In this document: positions 28,589 through 39,365 of the stretch, piece after piece
How the letters are laid out: each line of letters starts with the position of its first letter
How positions within the stretch are numbered: the stretch's first letter is position 1
Origin: Asparagopsis taxiformis
Lineage: Eukaryota; Rhodophyta; Florideophyceae; Bonnemaisoniales; Bonnemaisoniaceae
Assembly (NCBI GenBank): GCA_030407315.1
Contig: JALQPE010000276.1
Span: 1-64,000, forward strand
DNA length: 64,000 bases
Direction: 5' to 3'
The notes under the pieces: generated by a model
Seen by the model: only the letters and a program-made list of their open reading frames with translations
What the model was told of the DNA's origin: nothing
The model's database searches: none
Translations under genes and position numbers: made by a program

Positions 28589-30745
28589 CTACCACAGCCC
28601 TCTACAAACGCCGAAAACACATCTCGCCGCGCTCCCGCAAACCGCGAGAGCGTCCTGTCCGCAGCGGTGTCCGATCTTTCTGGGCGCGACACAAACCCTC
28701 CTTCCAGCGCTGCCGGCGCAGACGAGACGTCTCTCGCATCGGGAATGTCTCCGATCGCACGGGCGACCTTCTCGCACGACGCGCACACATGTGGCGTGCA
28801 CGCAGCGCAGCCCGACTCTACACGCGCTATTCCACATGGAGCCGACGCACGCGCCGCCGCGACGGATACCTTTGATACAAACGCTACCTACACGACGGCG
28901 CATCGCGCAGACGAGCCCGCGCGCGCAGAACCGCTTCCTTTGCGTGCAGCGGGCGCCTTCTGGGAGACGCGCGATTTCGCAGCGTCCGTCCCTGCAACGC
29001 AGCCCGGTCTCGCATGCCGCGAATGCCCCCCGTCCGCACGCGCCCCCGACCCCGCTGCGCTGCAGGCATCTTCTGTCGTGGACGGGCCCCGTGCATCGTA
29101 GCGGCGCCGCGCAGCGCGTTCCGGGTGTCGCGCACGATCCGCCGAGCGTGATGCGCGTCTCGCGGCAGGTGGAATTGGCGCATGTGAGCCCTTTTTGGCA
29201 GATTGTGGAGATGTTGCGTCCGCATGCCTCGCCGATGCTGGCTGTCTTTGCGCAATGTCGATCTGTGCGCGGTCCGCTGCAGGTCAGGTTGCTTTCGCAG
29301 ATGCTTTCCGCTGGTGTGCAGGATTCGCCGAGCGATATCAACATGACGCATCTTTTGTTTCGCGCTCGACCGGCACAAACCAGACCGGACGCGCAGGTAG
29401 CGTCGCGTGAATTGCAAGAGCCTCCGAGGGTGATGGCTGGCTTTTGACATCTGCCATTCTCACATGTTAGGCTGTTTTCACACAGCGAGAATGCATCCTG
29501 GCCACAGTCACCGCCTATAGTAAGCAGTCGCACGCATCTTCTATCGGTATCCGGCCCGACACACACCAGATTTCTCCCGCAGATAGTTCCATTTGTGAGG
29601 CAGCTACCACCGGCAGCGATGATCACTCGTTTACAAGTACCGTTGACGCAATCCAGACCGTTTTGACACACCGCAAATGCGTCTTGTCCGCAGCTACTGC
29701 CGGCATCGCGTAACCTCGTGCACTGTCGGTTGGTAACCGGTCCGATGCACGCCAAGTTTGGTGCACATTTTGCATCTGAGGCAGCACACGACTCGCCCGC
29801 TCCGATGCGTCGTACATGACATTGTCCATTGACGCATCGCAGACCTTTCTGACAGACGTCAAACCCGTTTTGCCCGCAGCTTTCATCGACGGCTCGCAAC
29901 CTTGTACATCGACGGTCGGTATCCGGACCGATACAGACCAGATTCTCCGCACAGCTGACGTCTCTAGAAAGACAAGATCCCCCCACAGCAACCAGTAGAC
30001 GTCGACATTTTCCTCGCACACATCCCATACCTACATCACAAATCTCGAAACGATTCCGCCCGCATCGATCACCGGCACCCAATAGCCTCCTACATCGTCT
30101 ATCCATATCCAGTCCGACACAATCCAACCCAACAGCGCACATCGAGCTCGGCGCAGAACAAGAGTCCCCAAGACCTACAGACGCTTCCCCACAGATCCCA
30201 AGCACACAACGCAGCGGTTTGCGACACATCGAATACGGATTCTGTCCGCACCGACCACCAACATCCATCAGAATCGCGCACCGCATATCATCCAACGGCC
30301 CGACGCAACCGAGACCCCCGTCGCAGACAACCAACGGCGGCGCACAGCGCTCGCCGAAATCCACGAAACGACGTCGACATCTACCATCCACACATCGAAG
30401 CCCATGCTCACACACCGCATTGTAACCCCGACCACACCGTTCCTTCAAACCGGCCAGCACCCCGCACCGCTGCCCGCCCGACGGCCCCACACATGCCAGC
30501 CCACGCGCGCACACCCCGTACGGGTCGCTGCCGCAGCGCTGGTCGACGCGCATGGGTGTGATACACTTTTTCGCGCGCACAGGCCCCACGCAATCCAGGC
30601 CCGGCGCGCAGACAGACCCCGCGGCGTCGCAGGCCCCCCAGCGCGCGATCGGGACCGACGCGAGACGCGTGTGCGTCGCATGCGCGCGTGAAGACGCCGC
30701 GCAGATCGCGGTCATGAGCAGGGCCAAGTGGAGAATGTCGCGCAT
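28589..30745 (-). CDS. Secreted modular cysteine-rich protein, largest member
   Basis: I place the start at the ATG ending at 30745 (MRDILHLALLMTAICA), which gives a clean signal peptide; the same frame is open upstream to 31036, but that extension is not peptide-like. The product is about 718 aa with roughly 22 four-cysteine modules (12 A, 10 B; about 88 Cys). Two places break strict A-B alternation: the second module is an A/B hybrid, and two A modules are adjacent mid-protein. Both look like unequal recombination between modules. It is Arg-rich, most strongly in the last third (RRRVGSVC, RRHSRCERR). The VGPDTDRRC-type A modules form a homogenised subgroup. It begins 460 bp upstream of the 26903-28129 gene on the same strand. 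Function is unknown. Confidence 0.82.
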   Translation of the reverse strand: MRDILHLALLMTAICAASSRAHATHTRLASVPIARWGACDAAGSVCAPGLDCVGPVRAKKCITPMRVDQRCGSDPYGVCARGLACVGPSGGQRCGVLAGLKERCGRGYNAVCEHGLRCVDGRCRRRFVDFGERCAPPLVVCDGGLGCVGPLDDMRCAILMDVGGRCGQNPYSMCRKPLRCVLGICGEASVGLGDSCSAPSSMCAVGLDCVGLDMDRRCRRLLGAGDRCGRNRFEICDVGMGCVRGKCRRLLVAVGGSCLSRDVSCAENLVCIGPDTDRRCTRLRAVDESCGQNGFDVCQKGLRCVNGQCHVRRIGAGESCAASDAKCAPNLACIGPVTNRQCTRLRDAGSSCGQDAFAVCQNGLDCVNGTCKRVIIAAGGSCLTNGTICGRNLVCVGPDTDRRCVRLLTIGGDCGQDAFSLCENSLTCENGRCQKPAITLGGSCNSRDATCASGLVCAGRARNKRCVMLISLGESCTPAESICESNLTCSGPRTDRHCAKTASIGEACGRNISTICQKGLTCANSTCRETRITLGGSCATPGTRCAAPLRCTGPVHDRRCLQRSGVGGACGRGAFAACETGLRCRDGRCEIARLPEGARCTQRKRFCARGLVCAMRRRVGSVCIKGIRRGGACVGSMWNSACRVGLRCVHATCVRVVREGRPCDRRHSRCERRLVCAGSAGRRVCVAPRKIGHRCGQDALAVCGSAARCVFGVCRGLW

Positions 30746-32372
30746 CTTGGCGTCGGGCTTGTTGGTCGACATTGCGCGCAGCAGTTGCGTGTAGACGAAG
30801 CGCGATGTGGGGCCCGCGGTGTTGGTATGGGACGCGTGGAGGGTGAACTTGTATAGCGTGTCGGTGATATGTGCGTTGCTGAAAATTTGAAACGTGGACA
30901 ATGAGCGTTGTTGATGCGGTTTCGACGCTTGGGTCGCAGGTGTCGGGCGTGACTTGCGTCGGGTTGAATTGGCGGTTTGTGATGATTGATAATGCATATT
31001 GATGCAATCGGACGATTGGTGATTCTGTTTGACCATCGGCGATTTTTATCCCCGTATCCAGACGCTGTAATCGAATCGATGTTGGCGACGCGGCGTCCAG
31101 ACCGCCCCCATAGTCCGTCGCAGACGCGGATGCGCGGCGCAGACGATATGTCGCGACCGTGTGCGGTGAGATGGCCGCGTGTCAGGGCGCTTTTGCAACC
31201 ATGTCCGTGGTCGTCATATGCCGCACGCCGCGCATGAGCACCCGCATCCGATGGCTAATCCATCGCGCCTTTCTCGCGTCGGGGCGCAGTTGCGGCTGGT
31301 ACAAGATGTGCGTTGACGTGTGCTGTTGCAACTGGAATGGAAGGAGCTGATGATGGCGTTCGGTTTTGTGAGGATGTATAATGAATATCGAGTTGGTTTT
31401 CGTCAAAGTTTTCAAGAATTGCAGCCATATTTCAATTTTCTGCAATGTTGGAGCTCTGTTCATTCACTCGGACCAATTACTCTCCTCGTATGTAATTACG
31501 TATTTAAACGATTCTCTATCCCCTCTGTCCTTCCTCCGCTACATGTAAATTCCTTACGAATGCTAGCGACGGCCGCGTCGTGGTAATGACATCCTTCTCA
31601 ACCAAGCATCGCAGCATCTCGTATGACACAGTCTAACCAATCCCAGTCATTGGAAACCGTATATCTCCATCCACGATTCCTTCCATTCGGCAGCACGTCA
31701 TCAACCTGACGCGCCGATCGTTACATAACCATCTCAAATTCATTGTCGAGCTTTCCACGCGCCGTTGGAAGCACTCTTGCATCGAGCCACGTAATTCTTT
31801 CTTCCCACCCGCTCCATGCGGATGACGCTTTGTTTTCATCACCATGCACCGAGTGTATCGGTGCTCCATATATCCCTTGAATGCATTTTTCTCGCGTTAC
31901 TTTGCTTCCGGTTTCCACTCGCTTTGTTCTCGTCGTGTCTGCGCACACTGAGCCTGGTCTGTGCGCATATTTCAACTATCATTCTTTTCTGTGATGAAAT
32001 CCGCAACTTGGAGGAGGGAAACTTCACTTCTCGCGGAAACAATTGCTGGTGTTCACCTATCTAAAATTTATATAATATTACAAAAGTACATGGAGAGGAA
32101 AGTTTACGCCACCGGAAGCATACCAACTTAGACCCGCAACTTTATATAACGCAACTTGAGAAGCAAGTTTTAGCCTCTAAATCTATTTCAACTTCACCGA
32201 TATAAAACCTACTTTACCCATTCCCGATTTCCAATATATGTCGAAACACTTTATCTGATTCCACTATACCATGCACTGGTCGAATCAACACAAGCACCAT
32301 CAGTCTGCTGACCATTGGCACAAACCCTATCACACATGAATAGATTCATAGCCCACACTCGACTAAACAACC
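30746..32372. other. Intergenic, nothing recognised
   Basis: Upstream region of the largest paralog and downstream region of the next. The part to about 31300 is GC-rich like the gene, then turns AT-rich. No convincing gene. Confidence 0.45.
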
Positions 32373-33218
32373 TTAATCAAGTGCACAAATTCCACGAAGA
32401 CACCACAGACCCTTGCTACAAATCTGGAATGGATTGCCACCACAGCTCCTACCAATTCCCAGAGGCACTACACAACGACGTCCATCCTTCGGTCCCGTGC
32501 AAGTCAAACCGCTCTGGCACGACATTCCACGACGACATCTCCCTCCAATAGCAACAGCCGGACGACGGCATCTATTTCTAATACAACGAAGCCCGCCTTG
32601 ACACACCAGAGTTCGTCTACAGACACCGTTCAGTCCGATCGGACGCACGCATCTCCTATTTCGCGAACGTCCGAAACAGATCAGACCGCGCGCACAGACC
32701 TCGCTTCCGCCCGAGCATGATTCTCCAATTTGTCGAGCAGGCGCGCGACATACGCCTCCTCTGCACCTTGCGCCAGCTCCACATACGTCGAATCGGTTTC
32801 GACACGGCCCTCCAATCGGTCGGACAGACACGCAAATCCTGTTCCCACCCGTGCGGACACAGCTCAGACCGCCGTTACATGTCGCTCCGGATCCTGAACA
32901 GGACTCTCCGCGACCCACAATTCTCGTGCAGCGTCCGCGGATACATTGCAAGGAACGGGCACAGACTGAAATTGTACTGTCAATGCACGATCCTCCCGGG
33001 GTGACGATTTTAACACATCTTCTGCTGTTTCCACTCCCGAAACAGGTGAGACCAGATGCACACACTCTTTGTGAACCTCCGCAGAAGCCACCGGCGGTTA
33101 TGAAAGAGGGTTTCACAATCACTGGCTTGGGTACGGATGGGAAGAATGATCCAAAAGCTGAGGAGAAGATACAGCTCAGGAGAAGTAGTAGAGTGAGAAA
33201 CTTGGATGTGCGATACAT
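32373..33218 (-). CDS. Secreted modular cysteine-rich protein, smallest member
   Basis: 281 aa from the ATG at 33218. A strong signal peptide (FLTLLLLLSCIFSSAFG) is followed by a short Pro/Val linker (PSVPKPVIVKPS) and four A+B pairs, 32 Cys in the modules. Some B modules are shortened (RNRFDVC, RRTLVC). The protein is Arg-rich. Its last B module (PFQICSKGLWCLRGIC) nearly matches the end of the otherwise acidic 37339 product (PFQICRKGLWCYRGRC). That ties the basic and acidic branches of the family together. It is transcribed on the same strand as its two left neighbours, away from the tRNA. No catalytic motif. Confidence 0.82.
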   Translation of the reverse strand: MYRTSKFLTLLLLLSCIFSSAFGSFFPSVPKPVIVKPSFITAGGFCGGSQRVCASGLTCFGSGNSRRCVKIVTPGGSCIDSTISVCARSLQCIRGRCTRIVGRGESCSGSGATCNGGLSCVRTGGNRICVSVRPIGGPCRNRFDVCGAGARCRGGVCRAPARQIGESCSGGSEVCARGLICFGRSRNRRCVRPIGLNGVCRRTLVCQGGLRCIRNRCRRPAVAIGGRCRRGMSCQSGLTCTGPKDGRRCVVPLGIGRSCGGNPFQICSKGLWCLRGICALD

Positions 33219-34653
33219 GGCTCAGTTTGCTCGGTGTTGCTTGTGATATTTCTTGATGCGATGTTGATAGGTCTGTTCTTCTGCATATCGAAAATGTTGG
33301 TCTCCTTTAAATGTGGAATCTTGATCAGTGGTATGCGTTCTTTCGGAGCACAATAGACAGATTTCTGGCTCCACTGTGGGAATTGGAGAGCACGACAGGC
33401 ATCGCATTTCAATTGAAAGTATCTGAATGGTATTTGGAGCAACTGATACACTAAACAGAGATTTCCTCTCTCTAGGAAGGGTGTTCACTCAGTAGACTTT
33501 GATATGTAATGGAGGAAACAAATGGGCTCAGTAGATGATTCATTTCATCTCCTCAGCATGGATAAGATAGTGCATCCGAAAATCTTGTAAAGATAGTCTT
33601 TCAGCTATGGAAGCAGTTTATAACGTGTCCAGTTAAGTATTTCTTGAGCAAGAGGATAGAGATGAACAGAGAGGTCTTCGAGATAAAAATGATACAGAAT
33701 TTTGAGATTAGATACCTCTCCCACTATGAAAGGGAAAAGAAGATATATGATATATCACATTTGTCTCCTACATTGCGAAGAGCATGATGAGGATAACATA
33801 TTGAATCTATCGCTTAGTGGAACATAGGAAGCAAATGCAGTTACGAGTCGGAGTGATTTGAAAGATATATTGAGATTAAAGCAGGGCTGACTATGTGCAT
33901 CTGCTTCGAGTAATTGTGATTCGTATGGCGAGAAAAAGAAAACGTAACGAAAAAAACTAGTAGGGTTTGTCTACGTCTACGACGCGTGATTCGAGGGTAA
34001 AATGATGTTGGGTGTCGAGTGGACTAACGACTCTTTGGACTTGACCATGAGCGGTACATGTCCTCGCTCGGGATACTACGATAGCGTGGGAACATGCAAT
34101 ATTATTGGATCAGGACAGGTCTAAGCTGAGCTCGATTTTCGAATAGGATGCAACTTGACAATAGTAGTAACAGGTCAGCCACACAAACTGCGTGGTAAAT
34201 GAAATGTGCTCATGTAAGTAGTCCGTTAAACTTGGGTGTGGAAGTGAGCTTTGCTCCTGAAATGGACCGGCTGATGTCCACAGGTATTTCGTGGAGAATT
34301 ATATGGCGAGATCCTGTCGACAAATGATATAGGGAATTGGGTGTCATCAAATATTGCAGTCGCCAGTCCTCTATGTCCGGGTTGGTTGTGAATGGCCATT
34401 ATCACGATCACTGCATTTCCGATGAGGAGATTTCACGGCAGGGCGAGGACGCTTCCGATGTTGAGACTGCAATGAGGCTGATCGGTGCACATTGCCAAGG
34501 CGCAGGAAGGATTGTTTTTGAAGCCTGCGACTGCTTTGAGAAACGCGTTTCTTCAATTCTGCAGGACGTTTCAATTCACCTATGGTTGTTTCAAATTATA
34601 AACCAAAAATTTCGCCTGGAAATCGCACACGTCGCAAAGCGGTGCTGTTGTCT
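33219..34653. other. Intergenic, nothing recognised
   Basis: AT-rich sequence between the smallest paralog and the tRNA gene, with only short unsupported frames. Confidence 0.5.
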
Positions 34654-34753
34654 GCGTCTTTGGCCGAGTGGTTAAGGCGGCAGACTCAAGGAAATATCAT
34701 CTGCGTATTCTGCTTCACGTTTGTGAGCACGGGTTCGAACCCCGTAGGACGCA
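34654..34753 (+). tRNA. tRNA-Leu(CAA) with 17-nt intron
   Basis: The cloverleaf closes fully: acceptor GCGTCTT (34654-34660) pairs with AGGACGC (34746-34752) and discriminator A is 34753. The D arm is GCC-GAGTGGTTAA-GGC. Anticodon stem GCAGA (34680-34684) pairs with TCTGC (34709-34713). The anticodon CAA is at 34687-34689. The variable arm TCAC-GTTT-GTGA marks a class II tRNA. The T arm is ACGGG-TTCGAAC-CCCGT. An intron at 34691-34707 sits at the canonical 37/38 position. A second TCTGC inside the intron could mimic the stem, but only the downstream copy gives a proper variable arm. Internal A and B boxes (TGGCCGAGTGG, GGTTCGAAC) provide the pol III promoter. Confidence 0.95.
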
Positions 34754-34785
34754 TCATGACACGACCTTGCACCGATACGCGACAG

Positions 34786-34793
34786 TTTTTTTT
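34786..34793 (+). terminator. Pol III terminator (T8)
   Basis: A run of eight T residues begins 33 nt after the tRNA discriminator base. Confidence 0.75.
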
Positions 34794-37225
34794 CCAGGAA
34801 TTTTTTTGCAACAGATTATCCCCGCCAGGGTTGTCATACTGTCCACGCGAGCACAATGCTGCTACGCACACTGATCTCGTTGAACGAGAAACTGAAATAA
34901 TTTTCACGATACATCAATATAAGGACAGACTGTCACACGCACACCATTTTCCACCGAGAATGGAACTTGACTTGAAATATCGAGTCCAGCGATCACGCAA
35001 AGTTGCTCCCACACGAGATGGTTCAACGCGCCCCTGCTTCAACAGACTAAGAACTATGCCATGGAGTTGCACGCAGATAAGCTCTGCAGGTTGTGTCAAG
35101 AGGTGCAATTTGCTTCTCTGCGTATATCTCGGATATTTATCATGCGTTTCCAGTGGTGCTAAGTGAAACCTTGTATCTGCACACGTATCACGTCGACATG
35201 GATCAATGTTAGCGACATATATAATTCCATTCCGTACTGCGTTGAGCTTGGCACGAGGTTAAGCTCTATCGGAGAGCAGGAAACTAAAGTGATACAACAA
35301 CATATGAAATCAGAACAAACCATGCAGCTGGAAGAATCTTAACCGCTGATGTGTACGGATTCGAGTTGACAGCAACACACCAAGCCTCAAGTTCTTCCAT
35401 CCACCAGTCAAATCCGTGTGCACACACACATGTTTCCAAAGTTTCGAAATATGTTGCTCAAAACCACTAACCAACGCAGTCACTAACCACAGAAAGTGTA
35501 TGTATGACGTTGCGAAGGTCGTAAAATCATCCCGTGATGTGCATATGCCAGTGAGCTGGTACCATGTTACATCACACGTAGATTCGCACACAAAGCACAA
35601 TAATCTCTTTCTGACAGTCGTCGAGACGCATGTATTGTTACCGAAAAGCAGACCCATCTTGTCCATCCTGACAGTGACGGAACGAGGAACTCTATAAATA
35701 ACGTTGAAAAACATATTCAAATCAGCTCATTTGCAAGACCAATGGAATCGCGCATGCAAAGTGCTTTCTCCCTCTAGTTAATATCATCTGATGTGAAGGC
35801 AATAAAGCGCATCGGTATCCTTCACCATACACTTTTGCTTCTGTCATTGACGTCTGACTACTATACCAGGTTTATTTTGACAGCTTGTCATTCATAAGGT
35901 CCTCGCCATTGTCCACCGCGAATATCGTTCCAAGCATTGCTTGCAACGATAAACATCGGCATAGATGTGACAGATTTGCTGCATTCTTGTCTGCAATATA
36001 GAACGAGTGCAACCTCTGCAGACACGTAGAACTGGCGTACGTACGTCTGCCTTTGACAACTTATGTTACTCTCACTACTTACACTGCAGTGCATTCATTC
36101 GTCATCGTATCGGATTATTGGATGGAGATTACAAAAACGATGTGTGTAAACATACTTGTATACACGATCGCGATGATACTGTAACATTTCCTTGTCGAAG
36201 TTGTACAGGATGATATGTCACAATTCATATTGCCTTTACATTTGTAATCACAATCTTATCCTATCTGACAACAAGATACGCCGCCCATGCAGACTGTCAT
36301 TTGTTGAGAGAGAACCAATAGGATCGTAGACAACACTCTGAAACTCTTCATCTACCAACATTGTTTCAATATCAGACAAAAAATGGCTCAGATAGGTCTG
36401 ATACCTTACATCTCTCAACTGCTTCCCTCTTGGTATTTCATTCATAAACAAGTAGCCCACAAATTCATGTAGAGCATCCACTTGACACTTATGCTATCTC
36501 ATTTCCTATGGTATAAGATATCATGATAACAGCGTGAAAAACAAACTCATCTCGCTTGAGGTGTTGATGAATCTTTGATACGTTAGGGCTTCCGAAATCC
36601 CTCAGAATATGTATTGGAATGAGCAGAAACATTACTTGCATGGAATATCCGAACGTAATATTGCCGAGTGTTCGCACGAGATTGACCCCATAGCTTTCCA
36701 ATCAGCTCTTCAGTTATTTAAGGAGCTATTCTTCACACACCTTACATGGTCAGGTTTACAATACGTTTGCCTCTTGTGATTCCAAACCATTATGTTTCTC
36801 ATATCATTTGAAAGATCTATGTTGAACTATTTTCGATATCGAACTCCATCGTTCATGGACAAGTTCATCTATCTATTATTTCTCTACCTTGTAACAAACT
36901 GATCCAGTTTATGTGGCACCGTGGCTTTTGAAATTTCTTTGAAGCAGTTTCAAGTTTCTCACCGTCCAATAAAGCCACATGTTTTCCCTGCTTCGAAAGT
37001 TTACAGGAATGACAACTCATGATGATACGGACCCAATTAGTCAAGAATGCAACTCCTATCGTTGCTTTGTTTCAGTCTCGGCTCAATTTCGGTCAGTTCC
37101 ATCCATCCCTCTTTTTCAACAACAACTGCGATATGCTGTCTACAACTCTGGATCCCTACCATCAATCTGCAAACCTAGTTCCCAGCGATTGCATCCAACT
37201 CTTTAAACTGCAAGCGAAAGAAGAG
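34794..37225. other. Long intergenic stretch, nothing recognised
   Basis: 2.4 kb without a supported gene. The longest frame (35310-35720, minus, 136 codons) has no domain, signal peptide or codon pattern that convinces me. Confidence 0.45.
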
Positions 37226-37233
37226 TATATAAA
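37226..37233 (+). promoter_or_regulatory. TATA box
   Basis: TATATAAA lies 113 bp upstream of the ATG at 37339. Confidence 0.55.
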
Positions 37234-37338
37234 GCTATGTTCTAGAACTTGCTTGGAATTCTTTCTCGTTACGCACATCCCACTCAGCGTTCGGGTTCAC
37301 TGGAAATCTATCTGCAGTAACACCATCATCTTAAACGC

Positions 37339-39333
37339 ATGATGTTTCGTGCTCCCCAAGCACTTTCAGTGCTTCTTCTGATTGCCAGTGTCTTATCGGC
37401 AGTCTTTGCATCCCGTGACGAATACTACAGGCCCGATGTCCCCGCAGAAGTTCCTCCTGGTGGCTCTTGTAGACGTCCAGGCTCCGTCTGTGTAGCGGGG
37501 TATGTATGTGCTGGTCGAAGAAGCAGGCGATGCGTTCGACCGATTCCGTTGGGAGGAGCATGCCGTGACAAGCCGTTTTGGATCTGTGAAGATGGAACAA
37601 GATGTATCGGTGGAATTTGTTCAAACACAGCCGGACCAGGAGATTCCTGCATTGCTCCGGGAATCACTTGCAGTAGTGGTCTCTCCTGTGTTGGCACTTC
37701 TTCTGAAAAGATTTGTGTTCGTCCGCGAGATGAAGGAGAACGATGCGAGGATCCGTTCTGGATCTGTGCATCTGGACTAGATTGTGTTCGTGGCATATGT
37801 CGGAAGCCAGAATTAGAAGAAGGAGAACCTTGCACGACTACTGGAACTCCTTGCGCTTCTGGTCTGACTTGCTTCGGTCCTGCTGGATCCATGACATGTA
37901 CCAGTCCAATTCCTATTGGTGGTGAATGTACCAGTGCCTCCCTCTGCGCTTCCGGCCTCAATTGTATTGATGATGTTTGCAGCAAGGTCGTGGACCTCGG
38001 AGACTCGTGTGGATCACGAGGAATAGTCTGCAGCAGCAGACTCGCTTGTATTGGTGATGTTTGCAGGAAGCCTGAACTTGAAGAAGGTGAACCCTGCACG
38101 ACTACTGGAACTCCTTGTGCTTCTGGTCTGACTTGCTTCGGTCCTGCTGGATCTATGACATGCACCAGTCCAATCCCGATCGGCGGTGAATGTACCAGTG
38201 CCTCCCTCTGTGCTTCCGGTCTCGATTGTATTGATGATGTTTGCAGCAAGGTCGTGGACCTCGGAGACTCGTGTGGATCACGAGGAATAGTCTGCAGCAG
38301 CGGACTCGCTTGTATCGGAGATGTATGCAGAAAGCCTGAACTTGAAGAAGGAGAGCCTTGCACGACTACTGGAACACCTTGCGCTTCTGGTCTGACTTGC
38401 TTCGGTCCTGCTGGATCCATGACATGCACCAGTCCAATCCCCATTGGTGGTGAATGTACCAGTGCTTCTCTCTGTGCAGCCAATTTGAACTGTATCGACG
38501 ACATATGCAGCAAAGTTGTCGGAATCGGCAGCTCATGTGACGCTATTGGAGTTGTCTGTAGCAGCGGCCTCGCTTGCATTGGAGACGTTTGCAGACAACC
38601 TGAACTTGAAGAAGGTGAACCTTGCACCAGTACTGGAATTCCTTGTGCTTCAGGATTGACTTGCTTTGGTCGCACAGGATCAATGACGTGTACCAGTCCG
38701 ATCCCAATAGGTGGTGAATGCACCAGCGCTTCGCTTTGTGATTCTGGCTTGGATTGCATTTCGGGTGTCTGTACCAAGGTTGTAGGACCTGGTGACTCAT
38801 GCCTTTCTGCCGGGACAATTTGTAGCAGTGGACTATCCTGCGTAGGAACGACAACTGAGAAGATCTGCGTACGCCCAGGAGATGAAGGTGACGAATGTGA
38901 GGATCCGTTCTGGATTTGTTCAAGTGGCCTTGAATGTGTGGGTGGAATCTGCAGGAAACCAGAACTAGGAGAAGGGGACGTATGCGATACAAGTGGCGGA
39001 GCGAAATGCGAGGAGGGGTTGATCTGTTATGAACGTCGCGGAATCAGCACCTGTGTACGACCGGTTGGTTTGAACGGACGATGCGGACGAAAGACTTTGT
39101 GTGACACTGGACTTGTGTGCATTGGAAGACGATGCAGGGAGCCTTTGATTGGCGAGGGCGAGTCGTGTCTAGCTGTCGACGCGGAATGTGAGAGAGGATT
39201 GGTATGCGTCGGAACGGCTATCGAACAGATTTGTGTGGTGCCGACCGATGAAGGGGGTGAATGTGGATTGACGCCATTCCAGATTTGCAGAAAGGGACTT
39301 TGGTGCTATCGCGGTAGGTGCAGGGTTGACTGA
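37339..39333 (+). CDS. Secreted modular cysteine-rich protein, acidic, with 88-aa superrepeats
   Basis: 664 aa; tandem ATGs at 37339 and 37342, signal peptide to about residue 25 (LSVLLLIASVLSAVFA). About 21 four-cysteine modules (84 Cys). Its centre is a three-module A-B-B' superrepeat of 88 aa (264 bp), each beginning at RKPELEEGEPC, with starts at 37801, 38065 and 38329; the third copy is the most diverged. A shortened two-module copy follows at 38593. Copies are near-identical, pointing to recent expansion or conversion. Loops are acidic (PELEEGEPC, DEGGEC), opposite in charge to the minus-strand paralogs, yet the last B module closely matches that of the 32373 gene. An AATAAA lies 27 bp after the stop. 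No transmembrane segment. Function unknown; a structural extracellular role fits. Confidence 0.85.
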   Translation: MMFRAPQALSVLLLIASVLSAVFASRDEYYRPDVPAEVPPGGSCRRPGSVCVAGYVCAGRRSRRCVRPIPLGGACRDKPFWICEDGTRCIGGICSNTAGPGDSCIAPGITCSSGLSCVGTSSEKICVRPRDEGERCEDPFWICASGLDCVRGICRKPELEEGEPCTTTGTPCASGLTCFGPAGSMTCTSPIPIGGECTSASLCASGLNCIDDVCSKVVDLGDSCGSRGIVCSSRLACIGDVCRKPELEEGEPCTTTGTPCASGLTCFGPAGSMTCTSPIPIGGECTSASLCASGLDCIDDVCSKVVDLGDSCGSRGIVCSSGLACIGDVCRKPELEEGEPCTTTGTPCASGLTCFGPAGSMTCTSPIPIGGECTSASLCAANLNCIDDICSKVVGIGSSCDAIGVVCSSGLACIGDVCRQPELEEGEPCTSTGIPCASGLTCFGRTGSMTCTSPIPIGGECTSASLCDSGLDCISGVCTKVVGPGDSCLSAGTICSSGLSCVGTTTEKICVRPGDEGDECEDPFWICSSGLECVGGICRKPELGEGDVCDTSGGAKCEEGLICYERRGISTCVRPVGLNGRCGRKTLCDTGLVCIGRRCREPLIGEGESCLAVDAECERGLVCVGTAIEQICVVPTDEGGECGLTPFQICRKGLWCYRGRCRVD

Positions 39334-39359
39334 TAGATGGTTGGTCAGTAGTGCCGTTG

Positions 39360-39365
39360 AATAAA
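39360..39365 (+). promoter_or_regulatory. Polyadenylation signal AATAAA
   Basis: AATAAA 27 bp beyond the stop codon of the 37339 gene. Confidence 0.5.

Noticed and set aside
28449..29447. 332-codon plus-strand frame
   Set aside because: Exact antisense of the cysteine-rich gene at 28589-30745; its open state follows from GC-rich codon structure on the other strand. No signal peptide or domain.
35310..35720. 136-codon minus-strand frame as a gene
   Set aside because: No domain, no promoter and no paralog in the window; this length can occur by chance in 2.4 kb of non-coding DNA.
37425..38777. 450-codon minus-strand frame
   Set aside because: Antisense of the repeated region of the 37339 gene; it repeats only because that gene does.
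24732..39333. Reading the cysteine-rich family as venom-like toxins
   Set aside because: Long multi-module chains with up to about 88 cysteines and no toxin-type propeptide or known toxin fold; nothing in the sequence supports toxicity.
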